64,000 bases of DNA from Campanula takesimana (GCA_026119855.1 JAOWBW010000112.1:1116001-1180000); one strand, 5' to 3'; shown: positions 1-13,934, counted from the first letter of the stretch. Notes: generated from the sequence alone by a model not told the origin. Program-made: numbers and translations.

Positions 1-1389
1 TTCTTTGCAACTTAATGTGGTTTCTTGTTGAAACTTTAGGCTCCTTTTTTCTTAAGTAATTATCAGTTGAAATTATAAACAAATGGTGATGCTTGTACCA
101 CATTTACAGGAGTCCTAACTGAAATTTAGTAAAGTTTCCTCTTCATAAGTAACTTTGATCTGTTCTAATTCTATATAGTGCCTGCGCCCTCTATGCAGAA
201 TTTATTGTCGTTCTTGAGATTTTTCTCCAGCATTTTTGTAAGTGATGATGTAGATGAGCTTTCAGAGCATAATACCTTTCATTAGCATTGAAGTTACTTC
301 ACTTGAGTTAGTAGTATCAGATTATGTGCTGCCAAATATGTTCAGCATTTATAGGATCAATTTCTACAAAACAAGTTATGAGAGAAAAATATTGTTGATA
401 CTTTGCAAACACTTTTAATATTAAAAGAATTGAATTGGTCTCTAATGTGTTAACAGTTTGTCAGATGTATCATCTACTGAACACGTTTTTGGTAGTTTTT
501 TTTTGCTGTTGATGTTTTTACTTGACACCTAGTTTTATTGTTTGAAAGTCAGAAGATGGCTGGTTAATTCTGCTTTAGGTTGTATGGTAATAAAGTTGAG
601 TTTTTACTGAATAATGCAGTAAATTCAATCCAAGTCTTTTGAAGTTTCACTGATTACAATCAATCTTCTCCATGAAGCAAGAAGATCTTGCTTCCTGTAA
701 TTCTGTGCCTTTAAGCGACTGAACCTTTGAAAGAACAGTTGACAACTGCTGATGTTACTAGATAATTAGATTTTGAATTATCTGACAGTGCTGCAAATTG
801 TGTAAGAAGAGAAAATTTGGGGATGGTGACTCATGATTGAACAAGAAGCTGGGCTCTCTCTCTCTCCCTTTGTGAAAAATTTGAACATGCGTGATTATAT
901 ATGCACTGTCCAATTTCCAGTTGTACTCCAATCAATGTATATTTTTTTTTCTGTTTCCTTATATTGCTTGGAAATGTACTTTTTGGGGGTCTGATTGAGT
1001 ATCTTAATGAGTAAATGCAAAAGATGTTGAATGACTGCAACGCAAAAAATAGTTAGTATGAACTAAGAAACCAGCACTGACATGGAGTGGGAAGTTTTGT
1101 CTATAAGCACTCATGTTACTTAAAGAACTGAAATTGAATAACCATGATGATAGACAGATATGAGCGTTTTTATTCCATCTTCTAGAATGATTCTGATGAC
1201 GAAATGGTACAGTTATGTTGATTGACTTTGCACTGCAAATATGTTGTCTCAAATCCATGATATAGGGTTTTGTTGTAATTGTTCCCGTTCTCTGTTTTTT
1301 TTCCTTCACTCATATTTTGCACATCGTCTCTCCTTATTTAGTGGCTGCTTCTTATTGCATGATTAAGATACTTTGGTTTCTAAGTGCAG
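1..1389 (+). other. Upstream intron of the PGAP1-like gene
   Basis: I see no coding exon here on either strand; the sequence is T-rich and looks like plant intron. It ends in a good acceptor (TAAGTGCAG) that opens the first recognisable PGAP1 exon at 1390. The preceding exon must lie to the left of the window. A divergent exon here cannot be fully excluded. Confidence 0.6.
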
Positions 1390-4300
1390 GTGAGGTCAAA
1401 GTTAGAAACTCTAGAAGGTGTTGTGCCACCTAGCCACGGCTTTATGATTAGCAGTACTGGGATGAAGAATGTCTGGTTGTCGATGGAGCACCAGGTTATC
1501 TTATGGTGCAATCAAGTAGTTGTGCAAGTGAGTCAATATTTTTCTACAACCTATGCTATTTTCAACTTTGATCTGTTCTGAACTTCTCTTTCAATGTTTC
1601 AGGTGTCACATACTCTTCTTAGCTTGGTAGATTCTGAAACTGGTCATCCTTTTTCTGACACAAGAAAAAGAGTTGCAATGTTCACACAAATGCTTCAAAG
1701 CGGAATGCCAGAGGGTTGGTTGAGGCAGTCACAACTACTTCGGCTGCCACCACATGTTCCTTTGTCGAACAAGAAAGACACATTAGGTACCATCAATTCA
1801 TGTGCCTTTTTATTTACCAATAAAAACTATTTTTATTCTTCTAACTCTGCCAATCACGTCTTGATATTGATAAGAAGAACCAAAAAATGTGATATCCTGG
1901 TGGCTGGTGTTAAGGAATTGCTTAATTTATGGCTTCTTTGTTTCATTGTTTTTCTACTGGTTTAAGGATATGTAGGTCTTCAAGTTTAAAAAGAAAAAAA
2001 ATAAAAATTGAGAGGTTTAAATCGGATGTGATCTCGTGTGTTTTTGCATAGATTGATGGGGACTACTTGATTTTCTTTAGGAACGTCTAAAATATTTTAG
2101 GCTACATCTAGAAGGTCAAAAGGCTCTGTTGGACATGTAGTCTTCCGTCAAGGACATTCTATCTTTAATACTGTTTCTTCTTGAAGAAGTTTAGGAAACA
2201 AATTTTGGACTGAAGAGGGCCTACCGGTAGCAAGAAAGAAAGTGTTCTGGTTGCTGTTTGCGGAGGTTGTAACATCATGTAATGACAACCTGTGCCTGTG
2301 GATTTTCAGTTGGTTTAAATCTCGTAAATAGGAGTGCAGAGTTGAGTTTACTTTTAATGTAAGATTTTTATGTAGGCAGTCTAACTATGTAAAACAGGTG
2401 GTACGTTGCATATATGGACTTGGTAAAATATATAATTTGCGGGAATTTTCCCGCAATTATTTTACAATGTTAAATTAGTCTGTCGTATCCGCAAGGACCT
2501 TTGCCGTAATTCACATTACCACTCTCACAAACCATTTATTTACCCAAGTAATTTCAGTCACAAGGGAGCATGCAATAACTTTGTGGTAGTTTTCCCCAAT
2601 TATCAAGGGACTGCAGTCACACCAAGTGCGAGAGTCTCCCGCATGTTCTTAGGGAGTGCCCTGCACCAAGTGGGGAGCCTTCCCCCAATCATCTTAGCTG
2701 GGCCTTGAATAGGCTTGGTTAAAAGTACCACACTTTAGTATCACTGGGAGTAACGGAAAGGAGGCTGGGATGTAGAGCTTAGTCGTGTGGTCCGACCGTA
2801 CAGATGCACACTGTGATGCTCGGACTCTCCAATTTACCTTGCCGTACCCGTGTCGACACGGCATGGGTGGGTGTGGGTATTTTACACTATATTTAGTGTA
2901 AAATCCTAAATTTTAGATACTCGGATCCGTATCCGTATCCGTGTCAGGAGCATCATACATGCACATGGCCTAGCTACCACATGATTCCATCAACAGTCAC
3001 CTATAAATACCCCTATAGTTGTACGTAATGCAGCCCAGACCCAATATCGTATAGTGGAAATTAGTAATCTTTTAAAATGCCTTTACGTGCTGGCTGTTGT
3101 ATCTTATATTGATCTCTGGTGCAGGATCTATGGTGAAAAAAGCATCCGCATGTCCAGAGAAAGCTCGTTGGAATGAGGATGGATTCGAGAAGGATCTGTA
3201 CATTAAGACATCAACGATGACCATTTTGGCAATGGATGGACGGAGGCGCTGGTTGGACATAAAGACGCTGGTTAGCTTGCACTAATTTTTTCATTTGTAT
3301 CGAAGACGCGTGCATTTGTTTGTTAATTTTGCTCCTGCTTTTGCATAGATATGCTTAAATGTAGAGCTCTGGGGATTTGTTGTTCCCTCCCCTCTTTTCA
3401 AACTTCTCTTTTCGAATGTGTTAGTTTGTGCGCTCCGTTGATGGAGATTGTGTTGCAACAATAGGAGTAAATTGGTATATGAAACTAACTTTTGTACATC
3501 TATAGGTATTATTTTGCTGCAATTTAGAGGTTACTTTAGGTCCCATCCTACTTCACTCTGCTGCAGTTATAACATAGTTCTTCTAGGACAGAACTTCAAC
3601 ATTGGGTGTACTCGGAAAAATACACCATTCATCCCTGTACTCTCTTTTCCAATCAATAGACCCTGCTTTATCTTTGGTTATCTGCAGTTAAAGTATGGAA
3701 ATTTTGCTCCCAATGTTAGTGATTGCAGACTCCTTTAAATCCATTTGGGAGGTTAAATACGAAGAAAAACTGTTGATCTTTTATGAGGGTAAAAAGGGGA
3801 GATGCTTAGTTGGTCTTCATTAGGGATCCAATCAGCAAACTATCAGTCACGTGGCTTTTGCGTATTGGTCAAGGATCTTAACATACTGCCTCATGCCTGT
3901 GTTTGCATTGGTGGATCTGAAAGCGAAGGAACTATCTAATGTGTTAGGAAGGTTTAATAAGTGATATTGAGCTTCAGCAACATCCAATATAAATATTGTT
4001 ATTGTTCGTTTTCATTGAACTTATCATTTTTTTTCTTTTTCCATTCATACCACTCCAATGCAACTCAAAATAAATGTTAATTTTGCAGGGGTCAAATGGA
4101 AGAAAGCACTTTATTTTTGTCACCAACCTTATTCCCTGTTATGGGGTTAGGCTCCATCTTTGGCCTGAAAAGGGAAATTCTAGTTCAGGCTTGCATGCCA
4201 GTAGGAAGGTTGTCGAAGTGACGTCAAAGATGGCACAGATTCCTTCAGGACCAGCACCGAGGCAGGTACAAATTGCTATACTCCTGATGATCATTTACAA

Positions 4301-7300
4301 GATTTTTCTGGGTTGTAGTACATATTTTATTTTTGTGCATTGTGGGTTGTATAAGATATTATTTCTGAAGAAGGTTTTGAATCGGGCCATGTTACCTGAA
4401 CATGGTTGAAGTAGAAGGTCTGATGAGCTGATTGAATCAGTATGATTTGCTTTTTTCTTAAATACTGTTTTGTTTGTAGGCTGAACCTGGTAGTCAGACT
4501 CAACAAGCACCTCCATCTGCTGTGTTTTGGTTGGATCCAAAGGACATGCAAGGCTTTAGATTCCTCACAATTTCAGTAGCACCTAGCCCGGTATGTTTCC
4601 ACACCCATCTCTGTTTTACATTTTTTGTTGCATTAATAATTGTCCTGTGAATTATATGGAATTGTTTCCAGTATTCTGGATTGTCCTTGATTTTCTAGTA
4701 TGATGTCAACATATCCCCTTCTTTCTTGTGCAAAGATTTCTTTTCTTCCGTTTGTAGTAATGATACTCCCTCCGTCTCAAAATAGATGTCGTTTTGAGCA
4801 CTTGCACAATTCTTAAGAAATGCAATTAATGCATATGAAAAAGTCTCATATACCCCTAAAGTATCCAATTACCTATTCAATTAAATGATATCATTAATAA
4901 GGGTATAATTGGTATGCAACAACAAAAAAAACCTTGAAAATAGTGAAACGACAAGTATTTTGAGACAAAAATCAACTCTCAAAATGACATGTATTTTGAG
5001 GCGGTGGGCGTACTTTGTGCTTAGATTCTACATGCTCCAATCATGCACAAGGCCAGTTAGTGGCGATGGGCAAGGCCAGGCGAAGCGCATAGTCAGCTGC
5101 TAGACTACGCGTTTATCCACAGAGCGGGACTTTAAATACCATATGTCTTGAGCTGACAATATAACGGAATATTTTTTGGCTTTCATAATGTGATTTGATG
5201 ATCGTTAACAATGTCCCGGGGGGGGGGGGTGCAATTGGTATTAAGTTAGAGTGAACTAGTTTGGTATAATATTATGTTAGCAGGGTGTGACAGTCCATCT
5301 ACTCAGGGTTGGTCAACAAGAAAGTTAATTTTCCAGGCATTTTTTCATTCCTTGCATGGTAAAATACTCCAACGAGAGTGATAATTGACTAAACACAAAA
5401 ATTAAGGCAATGCTGTGAATTTCAACTAAATCTCTAAGTTTCCCCTAAACATTTATGTTCAAACTAGATGTTGATAGTTGAACTCAATTAAACAATGTGG
5501 GAGAAATGAAAGTAAGAGTTGGCTAGAAGAGAATTGTTACTATCTGATATTATGGCCCAAAAAGGAATACACACCTCGTCTATTGGGATGGATGTACTAT
5601 TTTACGTATAGCCCCTCTTTTCTAAAGGTAAGTCCTATTGACAAGTCAAAATTTTCATTATTGTACTTTTGCCTCTGAATATTTCCTATAATCTACTCTT
5701 ACTTGCAGCGCTTTCTTGTGTTATACATATTAGAGTTTTTCTTTTTTTTTCCGAATATCTCTTCTTTTTTTTTCTTTTTCTTTTTCTTTTCTATTTTGAA
5801 ATTTAAGGAAGCTTATAACTTAAATTTAGATATTGGACTACTTATTATTTATTTAATTTTTTGTATTTTGATGGACTTCTTGTCCGTCTTTTGTATATTC
5901 TTCTCTTTTATTTGATATACTTATTTTCCTATAAAAAAAAAAACAAGAAATTGGACTTTTTTCTGAGACAAATACAATAGAAAAGTGGGACTATTATTTT
6001 GGGACCAAGGCAAAAAAAAAATTCAGATTCATCATATGGCAAGGGATGGTCCTTTTAATTTTCATGTCAGTCGTGTGACCAATTCATCTAAAAGCTTATC
6101 ATGGTCTGGAAGCTCTCTTGTCCGCAAGGTCTTTGGTTTAAGTCACCATGCTTGATTTTGTTTTCTGCTGTATTGATAAGTGCACAAGCTACCACTGTGA
6201 GGCACCTCTCCAGGTTCTTGCTGGGTCGTACAGAGAGCAATTATTAAAGCATGATATACATGATTAGCTCTCACTAACAGCTTTTCGTTGAGATGAGATT
6301 GTCACTCGACAGCATCCTTTTACCTTTATATTACTAGATGTAGTAAGTGTGTTTCTTAGAAATACAATTTGAGTAATGTACATACGTTGACTTTTACCAT
6401 TCCCAGGCTGTTTCAGGGAAGCCTCCACCTGCATCTTCAATGGCTGTTGGGCAGTTCTTTAACCCAGAGGAAGGAAGTAAAGAATTCACCCGCCTGTCGT
6501 TACTTCTTTCCATCTATTCTCATCAAGTTAGTACTTCTATAAATTACCCAGTTTCTTCAATATTTAAATGGCACTTCTTTTTGGAATTATGCTGAATTCT
6601 GGATGAAATTTTTGTGTGAAAACAATTGACTTCCAACTAAGACTTGATTTCAAACATTCCAGGACATGTTATTGATGGAGGATCATCCTCTTGCTTTGAA
6701 TCTATCGTTTGATATTAGCCTTGGCCTTCTACCAGTAAAATTGTCTCTTGAAACTACAGGCTGCGGTATTAAAAAGTCAGGACTTCCTGATGAAGAGGTT
6801 GGAGACTTGGACGATACGAGTAAGCTTTCTTCTCCTTTACATCTCTCGTCCGTGGATAATCCCCTAGTCTAGCAGTTTACTATTTGATAATCAAGCTCAA
6901 GCTTGTAGGATTAGTCTTTCCTGGGCAAATAAGATATGGCAAAAGTGACCTTAAGCTAAATTTTTGCAGAGTCACGTGATGGGATCTTTCTGCCGTATCT
7001 GTATTGATACTTCTTATTGCAAATGTTTGTGTACTTAATTATGTTATGATTTTTATTTTCTTTTTGGAAAGCACGTAAAAATTAACGGTCAAGATAAAAA
7101 AAAACGAATCAGAGAGTTATATCAAGCCAAGAGGTTTTTGGAGCACATCCCTCTTCCAACAGGCACCGGAAAATTGCTTTTCTTATTAAGTGCCGCCAAA
7201 CTTTCATGTTTGGGAAAACAGAACTTTTTACCCTCTCTTGATTTCTTGTCCCAAATACTCCCTTTTCTTGCAAGGGACCAATTTCTTCTAAACTATTTTA

Positions 7301-8764
7301 AAGATATTTGGTGAAGAGTTGAAGTCTAAAAAAGAATGCTCTTGATGTCGAAACTCTCTTAGTTCCTTTAAGTTACTTCTAGATTGTTATGGTGAAGTTT
7401 AATCTGAGTCTACTCTTCTTTAGTAATGAAATGCTGGTCTTCTCGGGCCCCTACAGTTTAATCATATGGTTTGAGTTTCTAGTTACACCTCAAAATTAAC
7501 TGGTTTTCTAACAAATGGGACGGGGAACCGAACTTAGATTAAACAAAGTTTGTTTCACAAACCATATTGCTAACCAAAAGTATTCAAGTAAAATTTTGTA
7601 TTGTACTCCCTCCGCCCCAGAGTAAGAGTCCCCCTTCCCTTTTTGGTATGTCCCAAAAGAAGAGTCTCTTTCCCAAAATGGCAAAGGATGAATTGTGTCT
7701 AGGACAACTTTCTCCTTCAAATGCTTATATAAATACAAAAAAGACCAATAATTTACTAACCTATTTTTACCCACTTGAAGTGTGAATAGTGTTATGGACA
7801 ATTATGTCCATACCCCACTTGAAATATTTACCCATTTCTTATTGGTTCCTTCATAACCATGAAAACTAAACTAAAACTCCGGGACGGAGGGATTAGGAAG
7901 CATTGGGGGCCATTAAGAGTTATCAGAGTAAGCTAAATAAAATTAACGTATTGAACCAGAAGCTCTTCCATTCTTAGTTGATGCTAATGCTATAACTTCC
8001 GTGGACACACAGGACTATGCAAACTGCGATGCTTTCCGCCTGTAGCACTTGCCTGGGATCCCACATCTGGTCTTCACATATTTCCGAACTTGCATTCTAA
8101 CAAAATTTTGGTGGATTCATCACCAGCACTATGGAACTCAGACGAGGGGTCTGAGAAGACCACCATTCTTTTATTGGTGGAGTTACTTAACTTCCTACGC
8201 TCCGTCTCATTTGTGACGATATAAGCATTATTAACCGTATCCGTGGGTTCTGATCATCAATGGATGCTCCTTCTTCGCAGGTTGATCCTCATTGTTCATA
8301 TAGAACTACAGTTACCATTCCATTCACTGCTGCAGCTAGTAGATTTTTGCTTCTGTACTGTTCACAGGTGATGACCTAATTCTTAACAGGCTTTCTTTTT
8401 GTCGCATGTTTTTTGTGAATGGAATAACCTAGACCGAGTGCACTATTGATCTGTCGAATTTATTACTTTATCTGCTCATCACCAATCATAGATAGATGAG
8501 ATCGTCATTGTATATATATACATACATACGTATACATATATTACATACTCCCTCCGTCTCATAACAATGTGCACAGATTTATGTTTTGGGCGTCCCATTG
8601 ATAAGTCACACTTCCCCAAAATGGAAATTTTATATATTTCTTTATTTAGTGAAACCCACTTGTCATACAACAACTATCCACTACTATTCCCTACCTCACT
8701 TTCTCTCTCCTACCTCACTTTTCATACTCAAAAGTGTGCACATTGTTATGGGACATATGGAGTG

Positions 8765-8799
<35 letters not shown>

Positions 8800-11700
8800 G
8801 TATATGTACTCGCTCCGTTCCAAAAAAGTTGAACATTTACTTTGGAGCTGGGAAATTAAGGATATAATATTATATTAAGAATGAAAGGTAGAGAGGAACA
8901 GAGAGAATTAGTGGGGGTGGAAAGAGAATGAGTGGAGGATTATAAAAGTAATAAAAAGCTTCCATTTTTGGATTGTTGCAACTTTTGTGAAATACCCTAA
9001 ATGGCAAAATGTTGCAAGTTCCTTGGAACGGAGGGAGTATATATTTATATACTCAGTTCCATAATAAATGTCGCAATTTCCTTTTTGATGCATGCGTCCC
9101 AAAGTAAATGTCGCGTATCTAAATAAAGAAACAATCTTAGTGCAGTTTTAATATGGTATAATCAATATACAAACAAGTAAAAGCATATTCCTTAAAAATA
9201 TTGACGAGTCAAATGCGACATTTACTTTGGGACGGAGGGAGTAATTATTTTGTTTTTCGAATTAATTAGGTTTAGTGTGGTTTATGTTTTAGATTTAACT
9301 ACACGCTTATGAAGTTCTTATAAATGTTTTTTAATTGAAATACTTCAAGTTTTAACTCATTTTGCTGCTTTATGTGACTTTAATGCAGATAATTGGGTTC
9401 TCCTTTGCCGTAGTCTTTTTTGCTCTGATGCGGCAAGCAAATGCATGGGAACTTGATTTGCCTATTCCTTCGGTGCTGTCTGCTGTGGAATCCAATTTGA
9501 GACTGCCTTTGCCATTTCTTTTCCTTGTCATTTCACCCATTCTGATTGCTTTGTTCTACTCCTGTCTGGGTCTGCAACCATTTCCTCCATTCACGAGCTT
9601 CGTTGTTGTCTCAGTGATTTGTTATTTAATTGCAAACGGAGCCATAATTGTTGTGGTATTAATCTCCCAGTTGATCTTTTACATGGCTGCCAGTATACAT
9701 GTATTTACTAAGACGAGGTTAGTTATTTTGTGTGCGTGTGCTTGATTTAGTCGATTCAGAATGAGAAAAGGGTGATTTTCTACAGGTGGCGATGGCATTG
9801 GTTCCTTGATCTCTCTTCCAGTTTTTTATCTTTTAAGGTAATTCTCTTAGTTCCATCTTTGCAAGTTGTGGTAGAAATAATCGTTTCTATTTTCTTCCTA
9901 AATGTCGAATCTTTCAGATGCATACCACGTTTTGAGCACGTGTCTTTTGGGGTTTTCTTCTTTGGTCCACTTTGCTAATCAAAATATTTTTGTTGACATT
10001 AATTTTTGTCTAACAGGTATTGAGGATTGTAAGAACCTATCCGTCACTTGTTTCAGCACTGCTTGCAGTTGCCTTGGTCTGCTTTGTTCATCCAGCTTTA
10101 GGCCTGTTCCTATTGCTATCATCTCATGTATTTTGCTGTCACGATGCCCTGTCAAGGTAATTTACTGACCTCTTGTTACATATTTGCAATTGTACTTGGA
10201 TGGCTGCATGATTAGTTGAATCTGACCTAATTGTTAAAATTTCAAGCTGTAGAGTTGAGACTTTCAACTTGTCTTTGGGTTCTGTATAACAAGCTGAATA
10301 AGAAGCAGCGATATTTTTGTGGACAAGGTGGTCAATCTTCGCCTTGGCTTCCTGGGAAAACACAACCAACTCCTTTGCATTTGGGGATGAAAAACAAGAA
10401 TTCTAAGTATACATGTTATGTAAAAAGACATTTCTTCAGTCAAATTAGATTGTATCAGGGCACAAAGGCATGATATAAATTTAAATTCTCCCGTATGAAA
10501 AAACTTGGGGGTTTAAAGAAAGTCCCTCTCTCACCGGAGGAGGATTTGTGCAAAAGAATAATATTTACTTAATAAAGGGTGAGAGGTCACACTGGGTGAA
10601 GCTGTGTCACACTTTTGATCATTCCAAGTTTGCCGGTAATTTTAAACCGTAGAGATGATACTGAAAATTAAAACAACCCACTATTTTTAACATTTCTCAA
10701 AATATAAATACCTCAGTGGACATAATCATCCATAAATAAAGAAAGATTAAAAAAAAACAAAGTGAATTAAAAGCAAAATAGTTGTTTATAATATATGTAT
10801 GCAATTTATCTATTATCCAAACTGTGTGTGGTATGGTTACTAGTTATAATAAGCTGGGATAATATAAATGGCAGCCACTCAGCTCTGCTGGGACCATATT
10901 CCAGCTCTTCATTCCTCCCTCTTCTGCTCTTTGTTCAGCCTACTCCCTCCTCTATTTGAAGTGCCCGGTTTTCATTCAGCTGCCCTCCTCTCTTCCCTAT
11001 CTCTTTTAAAGCTCCACATCTTAGCCATCATACATTAAACCCTGGTCGTAATTTCAAATATGAGCTCATGATTGCTCCCCCCCCCCCTTTCCTATTAATA
11101 ATCCTAGTTTGACTTTCTTGATCAAGTTGATTCAACTTCGGCCAATAATCTAAGAAAATTAATCATCCTCATGAAATTCTGAAAATTCTTACTGGTGCAC
11201 CATAAAGATACTATCAATAACTATTTTTGGAATTTCATGGTGATAAATAATTTCTCATGATTTTTTTTTGTCAAAGTTCAATCAAATTAACCAAGAAAGT
11301 CCAACTAGGACTACTAACGTGGAATAAGGGAGTTTTTACTAGAGACAACCAAGGTTTGATTTGTACACATGTTTACATCTACAGCACTATATGCAGTGGT
11401 AAAGTTTATCACTTCTTTTATGTTACATCTGTTTTGGCTTTGTTGATCCAAGGAGCCACTCATTCTCTTTTGTTACAGCTTTTTAACGGCTTCCTATCGT
11501 GGGCATGCTCGAACTGAAGATTTATTTGGGTTTGAAAGAGATGGTACAAGCTTCGGGATATCAAATCTCAAGTATGGTGATGAAATCAGTGACACTTTAC
11601 TTGTGGATGAGAATAGCTCCAGCACTCCCGACTCCGCAAGAAGCTACGGGGACACCCAGTTAGAAATCTTCCACCATCGACATGGCTTGCTGATATTACA

Positions 11701-12591
11701 CCTTCTTGCAACTCTAATGTTTGTGCCGTCACTTGTGGCTTGGTTGCAGGTATCGCCTATAGTTTATTCCTTGTACGGGTAGTTATACATGTATTATAAG
11801 TTGTATTGCTATGTAGCCTGGACGGTAATCCAAAATTTTCGTTATGAATTCACTACTAGCACACACACACACACACACGTGCAAATTAATGAGCTACTGA
11901 TATTGTTCTCCATTTGAGCTTCATCTCTCGGATAATACTTTCTCCGTCCTGGAAAGATTGTCCCATTTGGTTTTTGATGGTCAAACACAGGTGAACTTTG
12001 ACCAAATATTGATGCCAATCTAAATATCCCAATGAAATTCAGAAAGTTGTTGATAAATCACTTGATGATTTATCGATAACAGTTTTTAGAATTCCACTAG
12101 GATGATTAGATTGATATTATTGTTTGGTCAAACTTCACATGTGTTGACCATCAAAAAACCAAATGAGACTATCTTCTTGCTACGGAGGTAGTATATTTTA
12201 CCTGAATTCATGCTGTGGTTTTTCCTTTCGGCATTTAAGAGGTCATTATTCATGCTTGCAGAGAATAAGTACCGGTCAGAGCTTTCCATGGGTCTTGGAT
12301 TCAGCACTTTGCATTGGCGTCATCCTCCATGCAGTCTGTGTCTCAAAACCCGAGTTCAATTTCTTCTTCCACTTGCAAGGCATCCCGAAATTGGAGCTAA
12401 GAGCAGGTTTTGCCTACCTTCTTGCTGGATATTGTTGCTATCTTTCTGGGTTGGCCTTGTCTCCATACATAGCTTTCTATGGCATGGCTTCGATTGGGCT
12501 TGTTTCATTGGCTTACAGGATTATTGAAAGAAGATATAGGGAGAGGGGAGAAACATATTATAGTAGTCGGAAACATTCTCATAGGCACTGA
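1390..12591 (+). CDS. PGAP1: GPI inositol-deacylase PGAP1-like, 3' part (14 exons; 5' end outside window)
   Basis: ER membrane enzyme family that removes the acyl chain from the inositol of GPI anchors. Exons: 1390-1527, 1603-1786, 3125-3270, 4089-4265, 4480-4590, 6407-6526, 6663-6819, 8013-8176, 8281-8367, 9389-9717, 9786-9837, 10017-10156, 11479-11749, 12262-12591 (stop TGA). All junctions keep one frame and give about 801 residues. The first exon matches the PGAP1 lumenal region (SHGFMISSTGMKNVWLSMEH, then ILWCNQ); another exon has LAMDGRRRWLD. From the exon at 9389 onward the protein is strongly hydrophobic, with about seven or more membrane segments, as in PGAP1 C-termini; it ends in a basic, His-rich tail. 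The alpha/beta-hydrolase (lipase) domain with the catalytic Ser is not in the window. The donor at 8177 (GTGGAG) is weak, but the next exon (VDPHCSY) continues the family sequence. Introns hold several Stowaway MITEs. Family assignment is from recalled homology; exon edges are my splice reading. Confidence 0.86.
4764..5012. mobile_element. Stowaway-like MITE (intron of PGAP1)
   Basis: Begins TACTCCCTCCGTCTC and ends with a degenerate inverted copy (GAGGCGGTGGGCGTA). Interior arms pair imperfectly (AAAATAGATGTCGTTTTGAG against CTCAAAATGACATG). An old copy. Confidence 0.7.
7604..7893. mobile_element. Stowaway-like MITE (intron of PGAP1)
   Basis: Left end TACTCCCTCCGCCCC and right end GGGACGGAGGGATTA are inverted copies. 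AT-rich interior and no gene, typical of Tc1/mariner-derived Stowaway MITEs. Confidence 0.75.
8546..8766. mobile_element. Stowaway-like MITE (intron of PGAP1)
   Basis: Left TACTCCCTCCGTCTCATAAC pairs with right GTTATGGGACATATGGAGTA-like end. The inner arms (AACAATGTGCAC / GTGCACATTGTT) also pair. Followed at once by a (TA)n/(TGTA)n microsatellite. Confidence 0.75.
8807..9039. mobile_element. Stowaway-like MITE (intron of PGAP1)
   Basis: Left TACTCGCTCCGTTCCAAAAA and right TTCCTTGGAACGGAGGGAGTA are inverted copies. Separated from the previous MITE only by a (TA/TGTA) microsatellite. Confidence 0.75.
9049..9243. mobile_element. Stowaway-like MITE (intron of PGAP1)
   Basis: Left TACTCAGTTCCATAATAAATG and right CTTTGGGACGGAGGGAGTA. 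The interior repeats the AAATGTCGC / GCGACATTT pairing. Third of three Stowaway-type units head to tail in one intron. Confidence 0.7.
11936..12193. mobile_element. Stowaway-like MITE (last intron of PGAP1)
   Basis: Left TACTTTCTCCGTCCTGGAAAG and right CTTGCTACGGAGGTAGTA. Long inner arms around TTTTTGATGGTCAAAC / TTGACCATCAAAAA pair closely. Confidence 0.7.
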
Positions 12592-13136
12592 AACAGCTCC
12601 GTGATGGTAGAAATGGATTTACTCATTACACGTTCGTATGTAAAATATCTGTTATATTCTGACAGTAGAGTCGTACCACGGATATGGTTTAAGTTGCACG
12701 GAATTTTGTAATTTAGATTTGTGTGCGTGTTATAGAGAGAGAGGGGGGGGGGGGGGGGGAGAGAGATTTGTGATGTTGAATTGGGTGTTATATAAATGAG
12801 GAACAGAGAAGGAAATTAGTTTGTGTATGTTAAGTGATGTAACTTATGAAGCTGAATTCAAAGTAATTTAAAGTTCTTGTTAAAGCTGTGAAAGGAAGTT
12901 TTTCCCACATCATATATCTAGACTTTTTTTTTTTTTTTTTTTTTTTGCCAAACTATATGACTTTTTGAAACTATATGTTTATGTTTCTGGTCAGTCAGTT
13001 TGAAGGGAACATCATTTACAAGAGGTTTAGTGTTTTTTTTTTTTCTCGAAAGGATGTTTTTTATTTTTAACACTTGCTTCTGATGGCATTTTATTCCTTC
13101 TTCCTTTAAGGTACATAATCGGGAGTAATGGTGAAT
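12592..13136 (+). other. PGAP1 3' UTR and spacer with long G tract
   Basis: No coding sequence. Contains the 3' UTR of the PGAP1-like gene, a (GA)n tract interrupted by about 17 consecutive G near 12744-12760, and a run of 20 or more T near 12926. The polyadenylation site cannot be fixed by eye. Confidence 0.5.
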
Positions 13137-13699
13137 TAGACGTGGCCTACCGGAAACCGTACCCGTGAGACAACCCGTCAACCCGCACCCGTATTTAAAC
13201 CGTTAGAACCGTACCCGTGGACAACCCGTTAACCATTCTAACTGTACCCGTCAATAATGCGGTTAGGTTACGGTTATAGGTTTTAGGAACCCGCACCCGT
13301 AACCGTAACCGTTAACCGTTCTAACCGTACAAATTATGTTAGTTTTGTAACATATTTTGTTAGTTTTCTAACATAGTTTGTTAATTTTCAAACATAATTT
13401 GTTAAAATATTAGATTTTTAAACATTTTTTGTTACTTTTTATTCATTTTAAATATATTTTAACATATTTTGTTAAATTTCATTGATATCATAAAGGAAAA
13501 AAGAAAACAGTTAACTTCTAATAGATTCTATTAGATTTCTAACAAAACCTGTTAAATCCGTACAAGCGTGGACCCGTACCCGCCATAACCGTGTCCCACC
13601 CGTACCCGCACCCGTGCATCATATGGTTAGGGTACGGTTATGGGTTTTGGGAACCGTACCCTGACCCGTACGTGTCCCACCCGTATTTGGCCATGTCTA
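13137..13699. mobile_element. hAT-type non-autonomous element rich in ACCCGTA motifs
   Basis: Ends TAGACGTGGCC / GGCCATGTCTA are inverted. The 8-bp sequence TGGTGAAT flanks both sides (13129-13136 and 13700-13707), the hAT target-duplication length. Interior: many ACCCGTA / AACCGT repeats at both ends around an AT-rich core with repeated TTTGTTAG units. No transposase. Confidence 0.82.
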
Positions 13700-13706
13700 T
13701 GGTGAA

Positions 13707-13896
13707 TACTCCCTCCGGTTATGTGTTGAGTGTAGATAGTTTGGATGAGAGAGAAAGTGGGGTAGAGAATAGTTAGTGGTTTAGTTGATGTGAGTATGCA
13801 ATGCAAGTGGGTAAAACTTTCTATTTTTTGATTTTAGAATTTCTATGGGACAACAAAAATGACAAATTTTGCAATTTGAAATGGGACGGGAGAGTA
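13707..13896. mobile_element. Stowaway-like MITE
   Basis: Left TACTCCCTCCGGTTATG and right ATGGGACGGGAGAGTA. Directly abuts the hAT element; the shared T belongs to the hAT target duplication. Confidence 0.65.
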
Positions 13897-13934
13897 TGCC
13901 ATAACATATTTAAATGGACAAGGAAAAAACATAC

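Noticed and set aside
2813..2958. Possible small TIR element (GATGCTCGGACTC / GTGTCAGGAGCATC with GTATCC repeats)
   Set aside because: Ends look inverted and the motif-rich interior resembles the hAT-type MITEs, but I could not find a target duplication, so I did not annotate it.
9902..10168. Hydrophobic + strand frame
   Set aside because: Out-of-frame reading across an intron and exon of PGAP1; the correct frame gives the conserved membrane segment.
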